Assembly: GCA_039033415.1 (NCBI GenBank) | Contig: JBCCCR010000007.1 | Coordinates: 125,262-189,261, forward strand | Direction: 5' to 3' | Length of the DNA: 64,000 nt | DNA from: Pseudomonadota bacterium | GTDB lineage: Bacteria > Pseudomonadota > Gammaproteobacteria > Xanthomonadales > SZUA-38 | In this document: positions 8,024 through 17,238 of the stretch, piece after piece | Numbering within the stretch: position 1 is the first letter of the stretch | Layout: every line of letters starts with the position of its first letter | Notes under the pieces: generated by a model | What the model saw: the letters and a program-made list of their open reading frames with translations, nothing else | What the model was told of the DNA's origin: nothing | The model's database searches: none | Program-made: the position numbers and the translations under genes

Positions 8024-9208
8024 GTGAGTGATCAGAAGTACCTGCGATGGCCATTCCTGGAGGACCACCATCGAAGTCTTGCGCGAGAGCTCGACGAGTG
8101 GGCGGCGGCCGAGATACCGCCGCTGACCGAGTCCCACGAGTCCCACGATCAGGTCGATGAGACCTGTCGCCAGCTCGTGCGCTTGCTGGGTGAAGCCGGC
8201 TGGCTGCGTTACGCGGTGCCCGCAGCTTATGGCGGCATCCATAAGAGCCTCGACGTTCGGTCGCTGTGTCTGATTCGGGAAATCCTTGCCCGCTATTCAG
8301 GGCTGGCGGATTTTGCCTTTGCGATGCAGGGGCTGGGTTCTGGCGCCATCAGCACCTTCGGCAGCGAAGCGCTCAAGGAACGCTATCTGCCTGCGGTGGC
8401 CAGTGGGGAACGCATCGCCGCCTTTGCGCTATCGGAAAAAGACGCCGGTTCTGACGTCGCGGCCATGCAAACGCACTTTACCGCCACCGGCGAGTCGCGA
8501 AGTCTGCAGGGTGAGAAAACCTGGATCTCCAACGGCGGCATTGCCGATTTTTATACCGTAGTCGCCCGCGAGGGACGCGATGGCCGGAAGATGACCGCGG
8601 CCGTGGTCGGGGCGGACAGCCCGGGCTTTTCCATCGCGGAACGAATCGACGTTATTGCGCCCCATCCGCTGGCGACCATCCGTTTTGACGGCGTGGCCGT
8701 AAACCCCGAGGACGTGATCGGCGAGCCGGAATCCGGCATGCGGGTGGCGCTCGGCACCCTGGACATCTTTCGAACGACCGTCGGGGCCGCGGCGCTCGGT
8801 TTTGCCCGGCGGGCGCTGGACGAGGCAACGGAGCGGGCACTGAGCCGCAATATGTTTGGCGCGACGCTTTCCGACCAGCCGATCGCCCAGCAGCAGCTGG
8901 CCGAAATGGCGCTTGAGGTGGACGCATCGGCCCTTCTGATCTATCGCTCCGCGTGGACCCGGGATGTGACCGGACGCCGGGTAACTCGCGAAGCCGCCAT
9001 GGCCAAGCTTTATGCAACCGATCAGGCCCAGCGCGTGATCGACCGCGCCGTCCAGCTTTTTGGCGGGCTCGGCGTCAAGCGTGGCAGCAAGGTCGAAGAA
9101 CTGTATCGAGAGGTTCGGGCGCTGCGCATCTACGAAGGCGCTTCAGAAGTTCAGAAAATTGTGATCGCCAGGCAGCACCTGAGCGATTTTCAGGGAGGAA
9201 GCTGCTGA
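8024..9208 (+). CDS. Acyl-CoA dehydrogenase family protein
   Basis: 394 residues from GTG at 8024, one base after the hydratase stop; a Shine-Dalgarno-like GAGGGA precedes it. Family signatures: [27 protein letters not shown] (FAD-binding middle domain), the C-terminal helical domain with [24 protein letters not shown] split across the dimer contact, and IYEGASEVQ carrying the catalytic Glu position of short/medium-chain enzymes. It would oxidise an acyl-CoA to an enoyl-CoA and pass electrons to ETF. It probably works on an alicyclic or ring-opened CoA intermediate of this pathway. Confidence 0.92.
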   Translation: MSDQKYLRWPFLEDHHRSLARELDEWAAAEIPPLTESHESHDQVDETCRQLVRLLGEAGWLRYAVPAAYGGIHKSLDVRSLCLIREILARYSGLADFAFAMQGLGSGAISTFGSEALKERYLPAVASGERIAAFALSEKDAGSDVAAMQTHFTATGESRSLQGEKTWISNGGIADFYTVVAREGRDGRKMTAAVVGADSPGFSIAERIDVIAPHPLATIRFDGVAVNPEDVIGEPESGMRVALGTLDIFRTTVGAAALGFARRALDEATERALSRNMFGATLSDQPIAQQQLAEMALEVDASALLIYRSAWTRDVTGRRVTREAAMAKLYATDQAQRVIDRAVQLFGGLGVKRGSKVEELYREVRALRIYEGASEVQKIVIARQHLSDFQGGSC

Positions 9209-9618
9209 TGCACCAGACCCTACAGCCGCCGGACTGGCCGCGGCCCAAAGGCTACGCCAACGGCATTGCCGCCCGCGGGACTTTTGTATTCACCGCCGGC
9301 ATCGTCGGCTGGAATGCCGACGAGGTATTTGTCGCCAAAGATCTCGCCGGACAGCTGGAGCAGGCGTTGCTCAATACCGTAGCGATTCTGGACGAGGCGG
9401 GCGCCCGGCCGGAACACATCGTGCGGATGACCTGGTACATCACTGACAAGGCGGCTTACGTAGAGCATTTGCCAGAGGTCGGTGCCGTTTGGCGTCGGGT
9501 CCTGGGCAAGGTATTCCCCTGCATGGCGTGTGTGCAGGTAGTTGCCCTCGTGGAAGACGAGGCAAAAATCGAGATTGAGGTCACGGCGGTGATCCCGGAA
9601 GAGGAAACAGCACCATGA
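9208..9618 (+). CDS. RidA family protein (enamine/imine deaminase type)
   Basis: 136 residues starting at an ATG that overlaps the previous stop by one base. It fits the RidA/YjgF trimer fold: NGIAARGTFVFTAGIVGW, then QALLNTVAILDEAGARPEHIVRMTWYITD, and the C-terminal ACVQVVALVEDEAKIEIEVTA. The family hydrolyses enamines or imines to ketones and ammonia. A pathway that reduces and opens an amino-substituted ring would generate exactly such an enamine, so its place directly before the monooxygenase/reductase gene is informative. It lacks some canonical RidA residues (no clear GxxPxxxxxR motif), so specificity may differ. Confidence 0.87.
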   Translation: MHQTLQPPDWPRPKGYANGIAARGTFVFTAGIVGWNADEVFVAKDLAGQLEQALLNTVAILDEAGARPEHIVRMTWYITDKAAYVEHLPEVGAVWRRVLGKVFPCMACVQVVALVEDEAKIEIEVTAVIPEEETAP

Positions 9619-11960
9619 AAATCACGGTAATTGGTGGCGGCCCCGGCGGCATGTACTTTGCGCTGCTGACCAAAAAGCGTTGTCCGCACTTCGATATCGA
9701 GGTTGTTGAGCAAAATCGTTTCGACGACACGTTTGGTTTTGGCGTCGTGTTTTCCGACGAAACGCTGGACGAGTTTTTAAGCGCTGACCCGGAATCGTAT
9801 GATCTGATTCGCGACAGCTTTGCCTACTGGACCGACATGGTGGTCGAGCGCAATGGCAAACGCATGGTGATCGGCGGAAACGGCTTTGCCGGCTGCAGCC
9901 GGATGACACTGCTTTTGCTGCTGCAGCAGCGCTGTCGAGACGTTGGGGTCAAGCTGACGTTCGAAACGCGGATCGAGGCAGGCCAGCTGGAAAACCAGTT
10001 TCCCGACTCCGACATCATCGTGGACGCCGGCGGCGTCAACAGCCCGATCCGGCAGCGCTTTGGCGAGGCCTTCGGGGCCAACGTCGGGGAAACCCGCAAC
10101 AAGTTTACCTGGCTCGGCGCGGAGACGCCGCTGGATGCGTTCACCTTTTTCTTCCGCGAGACGCCTCAAGGCCTGATCTGCGCCCACACCTACCAGTATG
10201 AAAAAGGCCGCTCTACCTGGGTGATGGAGACCACGCCGGAGTGCTGGGAAGCCAGCGGGTTTGGCGAACTGGACGACGTGCAGAGTGCCGACCGGCTGAG
10301 CGATATCTTTGCCGAAGAGCTCAAGGGTCACAGGTTTATTACCAACCGTTCGGTCTGGCGGAACTTTCCCACCATCGCCTGCGAGAACTGGTCGCACAAA
10401 AACATAGTGCTCCTCGGCGACTGCAAGGCGACCGCGCACTGGTCGATCGGATCGGGCACCAAGCTGGCGATGGAGTGCGCGATCGCGCTGTCGGAGGCCG
10501 TGGTCAATCACGAGGGCAACGCACAGGCGGCCTTCGCCGAGTACGAGAAAGTTCGCCGTACGCCGGTGGAAATCACCCAGCACAACGCCCAGGTATCACT
10601 ACGATGGTTCGAGAACATGCCTTTGCACTGGCACAAAACCGACACGGCGTTCGCCTTCTCCTGCATGTCCCGGTCGAAGTCGGTGGACTGGGACAACCTC
10701 GGGCTGCGCGATCCTGAATTTCTGGAAAAGGCAGAAACGGACTTCTACGAGCGGTATGAGAAATCCACCGGCCGTTCCCTCAACGGGGAGCGCCCAACGC
10801 CCATGTTCACACCGTTCTCGCTGCGGGACATGACGGTCAATAACCGGGTGGTGGTGGCCCCGATGGCGCAATACAGCGCGGTCGACGGCATGCCGGGGGA
10901 GTGGCACTTCAGCCACTACACCACCCGCGCACTTGGCGGCGCCGGGCTGGTGTTCACGGAAATGACCTGCACCGCCCCGGAAGCTCGCATCACCGACGCC
11001 TGCACCGGCATCTGGAATGAAGCGCAGGCCGATCAGTGGCGGGACATTGTCGATTTTGTTCACCAAAGAAGCGAGGGGCGCATCTGCATGCAGCTCGGCC
11101 ACGCCGGACGCAAGGGTTCAACCCTCACCCCCGAGGACGGCATGGATATGCCGAAACCCGACAAAAACTGGCCGCTTATCTCTGCCTCAGCGATCCCATA
11201 TATCGAGGGGACATCCCAGGTACCGAAGGAAATGACTCGCCAGGACATGGATCGGATACGCGACGAATTTACGGCATCAGCTCAACTGGCAGAGTCAGCC
11301 GGCTTCGACATGCTGGAACTCCACTGTGCACACGGCTATCTGCTGGCCAGCTTTCTTTCGCCGCTGACCAATGCGCGCAGCGACGAGTACGGCGGCTCGA
11401 CAGAGAATGCCATGCGCTTTCCGCTCGAGGTGTTTCGCGCCGTGCGGGAGGTCTGGCCAAGCCATAAGCCGATGTCGGTTCGCCTCTCCGCCAGCGACTG
11501 GGCGCCCGGTGGCGTCACGCTGGATGCCGTGGTTGAGTATGGCAGAGCGTTCAAAGCAGCGGGTGCCGACATCCTGCACGTCTCCTCCGGAGAAACCGTT
11601 TGCTGGCAGAAGCCGATCTGGGGCCGCATGTGGCAAACGCCGTTTGCCGAGCACGTCAAACACCACGTCGAGATTCCAACGATTGCCGTGGGCGATATCA
11701 CGACGGGCGCGCAGATCAATACCATCATCGCCGACGAACGGGCGGACCTCTGTGCCCTTGCCCGACCTCACCTGAACAATCCCTACTTCACTCGGATGGC
11801 CGCGGGGCATTATGGCGTCAGGGGGCTTTCGTGGCCGTTGCAGTACGACTCAGGCTGTTACCAGCTCTTTTCGTCAGCCGCCAAAGAAAACGCCAAGGCA
11901 CTGGACCTGGCGAGCAAAGCCCGGCCCAATCGACGTCACTACCAGCAGGCGGCAACCTGA
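9615..11960 (+). CDS. 2-aminobenzoyl-CoA monooxygenase/reductase-type fusion (flavin hydroxylase + old yellow enzyme)
   Basis: 781 residues. Residues 1 to about 390 form a PHBH-type FAD monooxygenase: dinucleotide motif VIGGGPGGMY at the N-terminus and the second FAD motif in IVLLGDCKATAHWSIGSGTK. From about 397 a full NADH:flavin oxidoreductase (OYE) barrel follows: VVVAPMAQYSA, CMQLGHAGRKG, HCAHGYLLASFLSPLTNAR and EYGGSTENAMRFPLEV. This architecture is that of the Azoarcus 2-aminobenzoyl-CoA monooxygenase/reductase and of proteins named salicylyl-CoA 5-hydroxylase. It would hydroxylate and then reduce the aromatic ring of an aroyl-CoA. Neighbouring RidA, dehydrogenase and hydratase genes favour the 2-aminobenzoyl-CoA reading. 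Translationally coupled to ridA by a 4-nt overlap. Confidence 0.88.
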   Translation: MKITVIGGGPGGMYFALLTKKRCPHFDIEVVEQNRFDDTFGFGVVFSDETLDEFLSADPESYDLIRDSFAYWTDMVVERNGKRMVIGGNGFAGCSRMTLLLLLQQRCRDVGVKLTFETRIEAGQLENQFPDSDIIVDAGGVNSPIRQRFGEAFGANVGETRNKFTWLGAETPLDAFTFFFRETPQGLICAHTYQYEKGRSTWVMETTPECWEASGFGELDDVQSADRLSDIFAEELKGHRFITNRSVWRNFPTIACENWSHKNIVLLGDCKATAHWSIGSGTKLAMECAIALSEAVVNHEGNAQAAFAEYEKVRRTPVEITQHNAQVSLRWFENMPLHWHKTDTAFAFSCMSRSKSVDWDNLGLRDPEFLEKAETDFYERYEKSTGRSLNGERPTPMFTPFSLRDMTVNNRVVVAPMAQYSAVDGMPGEWHFSHYTTRALGGAGLVFTEMTCTAPEARITDACTGIWNEAQADQWRDIVDFVHQRSEGRICMQLGHAGRKGSTLTPEDGMDMPKPDKNWPLISASAIPYIEGTSQVPKEMTRQDMDRIRDEFTASAQLAESAGFDMLELHCAHGYLLASFLSPLTNARSDEYGGSTENAMRFPLEVFRAVREVWPSHKPMSVRLSASDWAPGGVTLDAVVEYGRAFKAAGADILHVSSGETVCWQKPIWGRMWQTPFAEHVKHHVEIPTIAVGDITTGAQINTIIADERADLCALARPHLNNPYFTRMAAGHYGVRGLSWPLQYDSGCYQLFSSAAKENAKALDLASKARPNRRHYQQAAT

Positions 11961-11961
11961 C

Positions 11962-13416
11962 ATGTGGAAACCCGCGGAGCGGATCAAGTACAAGGCTGAG
12001 GGGGGACGCTGGCCAAGCCACGCAGAGGCAGCTGACTCGCGGCTGTTCAGTCCGTTTCAGCGTGACCGGCTAAACCTCGCGCAGCGAACCTGGATCCCTG
12101 CGATGGTGCCCTGGCGCGCTACCGAAGAGGGTGAGGTGACCGAGCACGTCCTCGATTGGTACCGCCGCTTCGCTGAAGGGCGCCCAGGCGCCATCGTGGT
12201 TGAGGCAACAGGGATAAGGGATGTCCCCTCGGGCCCGCTGCTGCGCATCGGACACAACCGGTTCCTGCCGGGGCTGAAGCGACTCGTGGAGGTTGTCCGT
12301 GAAGCCAGTGGCGGCGAAACCCGACTGTTTATTCAGCTGATCGACTTCCTGGCAATTCGACGCCGGCCCAAGAAAGAGCGATTTCTCCGTGATTTTTTGC
12401 GGATCGATGATGCGCTCCGGTCTTCGCTGGCCGATGTCGCGAGCACGGACGACGCGCTTCGCGACTATCTGTGTGAACAAGACGACGAACGGCTCGAGGC
12501 GCTACTCAGTGCGCGCGACTTTGAAAGCCTGACGCGCGGCTTTCGCGAGCGGGTGACCGATACGGAGCAGCCCCACATCGCTGAACTGCCAAAATCTCTT
12601 CCGCGGCTCTTTGCTGACGCCGCGCGCCGAGCGGAGGAAGCGGGCTTCGACGGGGTTGAGCTGCACTATGCTCATGCTTACACGATGGCTTCGTTCCTGT
12701 CGGCGCTCAATACCCGGGACGACGGTTATGGCGGGTCGCGAGAAAACCGGGTCCGGCTGCCGCTGGAGGTTTTTACCGCCGTGCGAGAGGCGCTGAAGCC
12801 GGAGACCGTCTGCGGCTGCCGAATGCTGACCGAAGACTGCATCGAGGGTGGCTCCAAGATCGATGACAGCACCTACTTTGCCCAGCGGTTCGCCGAAGCT
12901 GGGATGGACTTTATTTCACTGTCGCGAGGCGGGAAGTTTGAGGACGCCAAAAAGCCGGGGATCGGTCAGGCGATCTATCCGTATACCGGGCCGTCTGGCT
13001 ACGAATGTATGCCGGGCTATCTGTCGGACCCGCAGGGACCCTTTGGTCGCAACGTCACGCCCGGGCGCACGATCACCCAAAACCTGCGCGCCCGAGGGAT
13101 CGAAACGCCCGTTGCGGTGGCCGGCGGCATTCACAGCTTTGAGCAGGCTGAACAGATTCTTGAGGAAGGCAGTGCCGACATCATCGGCTTTGCGCGCCAG
13201 GCGCTGGCAGATCCCGACTGGTTTATGAAGGTTAAAACTGGCTGCGGGGATCAGGTCAATCTGTGTGAGTACACCAACTACTGCGAGGGGCTGGACTCAA
13301 AACACAAGATGGTGACCTGCCAGCTTTGGGACCGGATCGATCGTGGAGCGCCCGGCAGCCGACTCACGCAAGACGGCAAACGTCGCACCACTGCCCCCGC
13401 CTGGAAACGAGACTGA
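11962..13416 (+). CDS. NADH:flavin oxidoreductase (OYE family), last gene of operon 1
   Basis: 484 residues; ATG one base after the previous stop. A stand-alone OYE-type TIM barrel: TWIPAMVPWRAT, RLFIQLIDFLAIRRRPKK, GVELHYAHAYTMASFLSALN, DGYGGSRENRVRLPLEV, and FMN-phosphate contacts in AVAGGIHS and IIGFARQALADPDW. The C-terminus carries Cys-rich sequence LCEYTNYC followed by MVTCQLWDR, possibly a partial iron-sulfur or metal site. It lacks the FAD/NAD domains of 2,4-dienoyl-CoA reductase. A second ene-reductase beside the fused one suggests two separate C=C reductions in the pathway; the substrate is unknown. The gene converges on iorB. Confidence 0.87.
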   Translation: MWKPAERIKYKAEGGRWPSHAEAADSRLFSPFQRDRLNLAQRTWIPAMVPWRATEEGEVTEHVLDWYRRFAEGRPGAIVVEATGIRDVPSGPLLRIGHNRFLPGLKRLVEVVREASGGETRLFIQLIDFLAIRRRPKKERFLRDFLRIDDALRSSLADVASTDDALRDYLCEQDDERLEALLSARDFESLTRGFRERVTDTEQPHIAELPKSLPRLFADAARRAEEAGFDGVELHYAHAYTMASFLSALNTRDDGYGGSRENRVRLPLEVFTAVREALKPETVCGCRMLTEDCIEGGSKIDDSTYFAQRFAEAGMDFISLSRGGKFEDAKKPGIGQAIYPYTGPSGYECMPGYLSDPQGPFGRNVTPGRTITQNLRARGIETPVAVAGGIHSFEQAEQILEEGSADIIGFARQALADPDWFMKVKTGCGDQVNLCEYTNYCEGLDSKHKMVTCQLWDRIDRGAPGSRLTQDGKRRTTAPAWKRD

Positions 13417-13442
13417 CAAGCCCTCCCGTGACTCGAAACGCC

Positions 13443-14981
13443 TCAGGCCGCCTGGGGAACTGGTGTCAGCGCGTCGATGGCGCGCTTGAGCGACACCCCC
13501 TCTTCGTCCTCGAGCGCCGCCAGCTTCAGTGTACGTAGCGCCACCGCCGGATCGGGCTGAGCCTTTACCTGATCAAGGAGATCGAGCAGCCGGTGATAGT
13601 TACCTAGCCCCCGGGCGTGCGTGTCACCGTAACCCTTGATCAGTCGCTGGAGCCCGGCGATCTCAGCAGCCAGCGCCTCATCACCCTGCGCCGTCTCGGC
13701 AATCCGCGTGAGCCATCTTTCAATCCGCTGGTTCTCCTGCTGGTACTTGAAGGTGAAGCGCCGCCAGAACTTGAGCGATGACAGCACGTACAGCGGGAGG
13801 TAGCCACGCAGCGTGGTCGTGGGAATCCGGCGTCCCTTACCGAGCACCAGTCCCAGCGCCCGGCGTGCCCAGGTCGATCGAAGCACCGCCCGAGCCACCA
13901 CCGGCGGCAACAGATCGCAGAACTCCTCCACCCGGGGATGCATATATTCATACACTTGGACGATTTGCTCAGGCTCAGCGACCACATCCTTGCGAAAGCG
14001 GGCGAAACGAGATGCGCGGGTCTTCAGATCCGCTACCCGAATGGTGTCGTCGAAAGCCATCGCCAACGCAAGATAGCGAGCTACCGCGTTCACCAGGACG
14101 TACCCGTCGCTGCCGTCCAGGCTGACAAAGCGGATGAGCCGATCCAGATATTGACGTCCGTAGCGAGGATCGGAGTGATCCACCACTTTTTTCAGCCCGG
14201 CGTAAGCCATCTCCTGGGCTGGACCCGGGATCTCCTTCAGCAGCCGCTCCACGAGCGGGCGAACCGCCGGCGCCGCCTGGGCTGCGCTGAACGAAGGGGC
14301 CGCCGCCTCGCCTGTCGCCGGCAGGCCTTCAGCCGACGATGACGCCTCGCGTCCGTTACTGACCGCGTCAAAGCCTGCCGAGAAGCCGGCCAGGTTGCTC
14401 TCAACGGCACGACCCAGGTTGCGGATGACTTGCTCAAACTGCGTCCGCTCAAACGGCAACGCGCCCGATCCGGCCAAAGCACCAAACAACACGGAACTGA
14501 TGATGCTGCCCGACGCCGTGGCGCAGGCGTCCATGTCGGCCAGCAACACCTGTTTAGCTGCGGTACGGGCTGCGTCCAGAACCTCGGTTGGATCCTGACG
14601 GCCGTCACCCATCTGTATCTTTTCACCGATGGCGTAAACGCGGTGGGTCGACGCGATCAGCGTCGTGCGGTCGGTCACAATGCCGCGCTCCAGCGCGCGT
14701 CCCGCCTCCATAACCTCAGACGCCAGGACGATGTCCACGTCTCCAGGTACCGGCATGAGCGCAAGCACCGGCGCTTTGCCGGCCGCGTCGGCCCGCTGCT
14801 GGGGAAACAGCTCGATGTAGTAGACGGTTGCCCCGGTACGCTGCGCCACACCCGGTACGGAGGTGGATTGCGCAAGGTAGCCACAGAGTTGACCCAGCTC
14901 CACAATCCAGCCGGCCAGCACGCCCCCGCCCTGTCCACCTAGGGCCGAGATCGCTACCTTGAAGTGTTGATCGGTTGCCAT
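13443..14981 (-). CDS. iorB: Indolepyruvate oxidoreductase subunit beta, long form with DUF6537-like C-terminus
   Basis: 512 residues, starting at the ATG of MATDQHFKVAISALGGQGGG, five bases after the iorA stop. The first ~200 residues form the pyruvate-oxidoreductase gamma-type domain (GGQGGGVLAGWIVELG, SVPGVAQRTGATVYYIEL, ASEVMEAGRALERGIV). The remaining ~300 residues are an extra helical domain found in the long aerobic-type IorB proteins. An open frame continues upstream into iorA but carries no homology. With IorA it should oxidatively decarboxylate arylpyruvates (indole-, phenylpyruvate) to aryl-acetyl-CoA. It is transcribed after iorA. Confidence 0.9.
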   Translation of the reverse strand: MATDQHFKVAISALGGQGGGVLAGWIVELGQLCGYLAQSTSVPGVAQRTGATVYYIELFPQQRADAAGKAPVLALMPVPGDVDIVLASEVMEAGRALERGIVTDRTTLIASTHRVYAIGEKIQMGDGRQDPTEVLDAARTAAKQVLLADMDACATASGSIISSVLFGALAGSGALPFERTQFEQVIRNLGRAVESNLAGFSAGFDAVSNGREASSSAEGLPATGEAAAPSFSAAQAAPAVRPLVERLLKEIPGPAQEMAYAGLKKVVDHSDPRYGRQYLDRLIRFVSLDGSDGYVLVNAVARYLALAMAFDDTIRVADLKTRASRFARFRKDVVAEPEQIVQVYEYMHPRVEEFCDLLPPVVARAVLRSTWARRALGLVLGKGRRIPTTTLRGYLPLYVLSSLKFWRRFTFKYQQENQRIERWLTRIAETAQGDEALAAEIAGLQRLIKGYGDTHARGLGNYHRLLDLLDQVKAQPDPAVALRTLKLAALEDEEGVSLKRAIDALTPVPQAA

Positions 14982-14986
14982 GAGCT

Positions 14987-17137
14987 TCAGTCGAAAGCGC
15001 AGCGCGCACGTTGACGGTCGCGGCGCTGTTGCAGATAGCCAATCACCCGAGCACGCTGCCGCTGCCACCAAAGGTCCCAGCGATTGGGGTTGTAGACGAC
15101 ATCCGCGCGGTAGAAAGAGGGGCACAGCACCGCCGCGTGCGCGTTGCCGCCGCACACTCCGCAGCCCACGCAGTCGTTGTTCACGTGCGCCACCGGGTCT
15201 TCGCGCAGCGGATCAGGGTTGTCTTTGAGGGTGAGCGACGGGCAGCCCGAGAGGCGGATGCAGGCATGGTCGCCGGTGCAGGTATCTTCATCGACACCGA
15301 AGCGACTTCTCACCACGCGCTGCCCCGCCTGGATCGCCTTTCGGCGCAGGGGCTTTTCCCGTCGCTGCCGATTGAGCATGCACTCCGACTGGGCGACGAT
15401 CACCTTGGGCCCTTTGACCTTGGTGGTCATCGCGTCGGTGAGCACCCGCGTCATTCGGCTGATGTCGTAGGTGTTGACCTCCTTAAGCCACTTCACGCCA
15501 AGACCTTTCACTGCCCGGGCAATCGGGTTGTTGGTGTTTCGGCGGGCGTTGGTGGCGGTGGACGACAAAAGGTCCTGACCGCCGGTGGCCGCCGAATAGC
15601 CGTTGTCGACGATCACCAGCACGTTGTCGTTGCGGTTGAACACCGCGTTACCGACGCCGCTGGTGAGCCCGTTGTGCCAGAAGCCGCCGTCACCCATGAC
15701 GCTGACAGTGCGCTGGCGGCTGTCTGCCTGCAGCGCGCTGGAACCAGCCCAGCCCAGGCCATAACCCATGGTGGTATTGCCGATATCAAAGGGTGGCAAA
15801 ATGGAGAAAAGGTGGCACCCGATGTCACAGCTGACGTGAAACTTACCAATGTCTTTCTGCACCAGCTTCATGGCGGAGAAGACGGGCCTCTCCGGACAGC
15901 CGGTGCAGAATCCTGAAGGTCTCGCGGGGACGGTGGGTGATACCGTTTTCACCGGGATCGTCAGCTTTTTCGATGACGGTGACTTGCTGTGTTTTGCGGG
16001 AAGGCGGTTAGGGTCGTTTTTCAGAAGGAAGGCCTTGACGCCGTCCTCCAGCACCTTGCCAGTATACTCCCCAGCGCGAGGGAAAATCGCCTTCCCTACG
16101 ACTTTACAGGACACGTCGGCATTTTTCAGGATCGTGTTGATGGCCTGCTCTATGTATTCCGGCTGGCCCTCTTCGATCATCAGCACCGCGTCTTTGTCCT
16201 GACAGAATTCGATCACCTCGTCGTCGATCATCGGATATGTGACGTTGAGGCAATAGATCGGCAGCGGGGTGTCTCCGAAGCTGTTGGAAAGCCCCAGTAG
16301 CTCAAGAGCTCTGATCAACGTGTTGTAGAGACCACCCTGCACGATGAAACCGACCTTGCCACCACTCCCACCCAGCATTTCATTCAGCTGAGCCTGTTTC
16401 AGGTACGCGATGGCCGCCGGCCACCGCTGCTCGATCTTCTCGACTTCATGTACGAAGTTCGACGGCGGCAGCACGACCCGGCTGTAATCGCGCTCCGGGT
16501 TTTCCATCGCGTCGCGCAGCTTGAACGTCGGCTGGATGTTGTCTTTGGCCACAAACGAGCCGTGTACGTGACAAGCGCGGATTCGCAGCTCCAGCATGAC
16601 CGGTGTGTTGGATGCCTCCGAAAGCTCAAAACCGCGCTCCACCATCTCGGTGATGGAGGTGAGGTTGGGCCGAGGATCGAGCAGCCACATCTGGGACTTC
16701 ATCGCAAACGGATGGGTCCGCTCCTGCATGATGGAGGACCCTTCACCGTAGTCTTCGCCGACGATGACCAGGCATCCGCCTTTGACGCCGCTCGAGGCCA
16801 CGCTTGCCAGCGCGTCGGAGGCAACGTTGGTACCCACCGTAGACTTCCAGGTGACCGCGCCCCGCAGGGGATAGTTCACCGAGGCCGCAAGCATGGCGGC
16901 AGCTGATGCCTCGCTGGCGCTGGCTTCGAAATGAATGCCCAGCTCTTCCAAGATGTCCTGAGCGTCAGCCAGGACATCCATGAGGTGAGAGATGGGGGCC
17001 CCCTGATAGCCTCCAACGTAGCTGACGCCGGATTGGAGCAACGCTTTAGTCACCGCGAGGATCCCCTCACCGTGGAAGATCTCACCGCCGCCCGCACGCA
17101 GCTTTTTTACTTCGTTGCTGAAGGAGCGCTCTGCCAT
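14987..17137 (-). CDS. iorA: Indolepyruvate (arylpyruvate) oxidoreductase subunit alpha, TPP and Fe-S
   Basis: 716 residues. The N-terminal PFOR-type domain (GYQGAPISHLMD, VTWKSTVGTNVASDALAS) is followed by the TPP site (MGDGGFWHNGLTSGVGNAVF) and a C-terminal ferredoxin-like region. That region holds one altered cluster motif, C620-x5-C-x5-CP, and one regular motif beginning CVGCGVC at about 656. It decarboxylates arylpyruvates and transfers the acyl group to CoA, reducing a low-potential or other acceptor. First gene of the iorAB operon; a 20-bp motif shared with operon 3 lies 54 nt upstream. The iron-sulfur arrangement matches the long aerobic-type enzymes rather than the archaeal form. Confidence 0.92.
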   Translation of the reverse strand: MAERSFSNEVKKLRAGGGEIFHGEGILAVTKALLQSGVSYVGGYQGAPISHLMDVLADAQDILEELGIHFEASASEASAAAMLAASVNYPLRGAVTWKSTVGTNVASDALASVASSGVKGGCLVIVGEDYGEGSSIMQERTHPFAMKSQMWLLDPRPNLTSITEMVERGFELSEASNTPVMLELRIRACHVHGSFVAKDNIQPTFKLRDAMENPERDYSRVVLPPSNFVHEVEKIEQRWPAAIAYLKQAQLNEMLGGSGGKVGFIVQGGLYNTLIRALELLGLSNSFGDTPLPIYCLNVTYPMIDDEVIEFCQDKDAVLMIEEGQPEYIEQAINTILKNADVSCKVVGKAIFPRAGEYTGKVLEDGVKAFLLKNDPNRLPAKHSKSPSSKKLTIPVKTVSPTVPARPSGFCTGCPERPVFSAMKLVQKDIGKFHVSCDIGCHLFSILPPFDIGNTTMGYGLGWAGSSALQADSRQRTVSVMGDGGFWHNGLTSGVGNAVFNRNDNVLVIVDNGYSAATGGQDLLSSTATNARRNTNNPIARAVKGLGVKWLKEVNTYDISRMTRVLTDAMTTKVKGPKVIVAQSECMLNRQRREKPLRRKAIQAGQRVVRSRFGVDEDTCTGDHACIRLSGCPSLTLKDNPDPLREDPVAHVNNDCVGCGVCGGNAHAAVLCPSFYRADVVYNPNRWDLWWQRQRARVIGYLQQRRDRQRARCAFD

Positions 17138-17190
17138 TGTTCGCTCAAAACCGAAGAGCCCGAGGAGCCTCAGAAGCTACGTGATTTTTG

Positions 17191-17210
17191 TTTACATTTC
17201 AATTAATTTT
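17191..17210 (-). promoter_or_regulatory. Shared upstream motif, copy 1 (ahead of iorA)
   Basis: Top-strand TTTACATTTCAATTAATTTT, 54 nt upstream of the iorA ATG. It matches 17 of 20 positions with 26993-27012 upstream of marR/operon 3, in the same orientation relative to the genes. It is AT-rich in an otherwise GC-rich region. A common operator or promoter element is likely. Confidence 0.5.
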
Positions 17211-17238
17211 GTGAAGTAATTTGAGGAAGTCGACGCCA

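Noticed and set aside
6024-13416. Operon 1 as a salicylate rather than 2-aminobenzoate pathway
   Set aside because: The fusion enzyme has relatives named salicylyl-CoA hydroxylase, but the adjacent RidA enamine deaminase fits an amino substituent better; not excluded.
14982-15155. N-terminal extension of IorB into iorA
   Set aside because: It overlaps the conserved IorA C-terminus, and the IorB fold begins at MATDQHFKVAISALGG.
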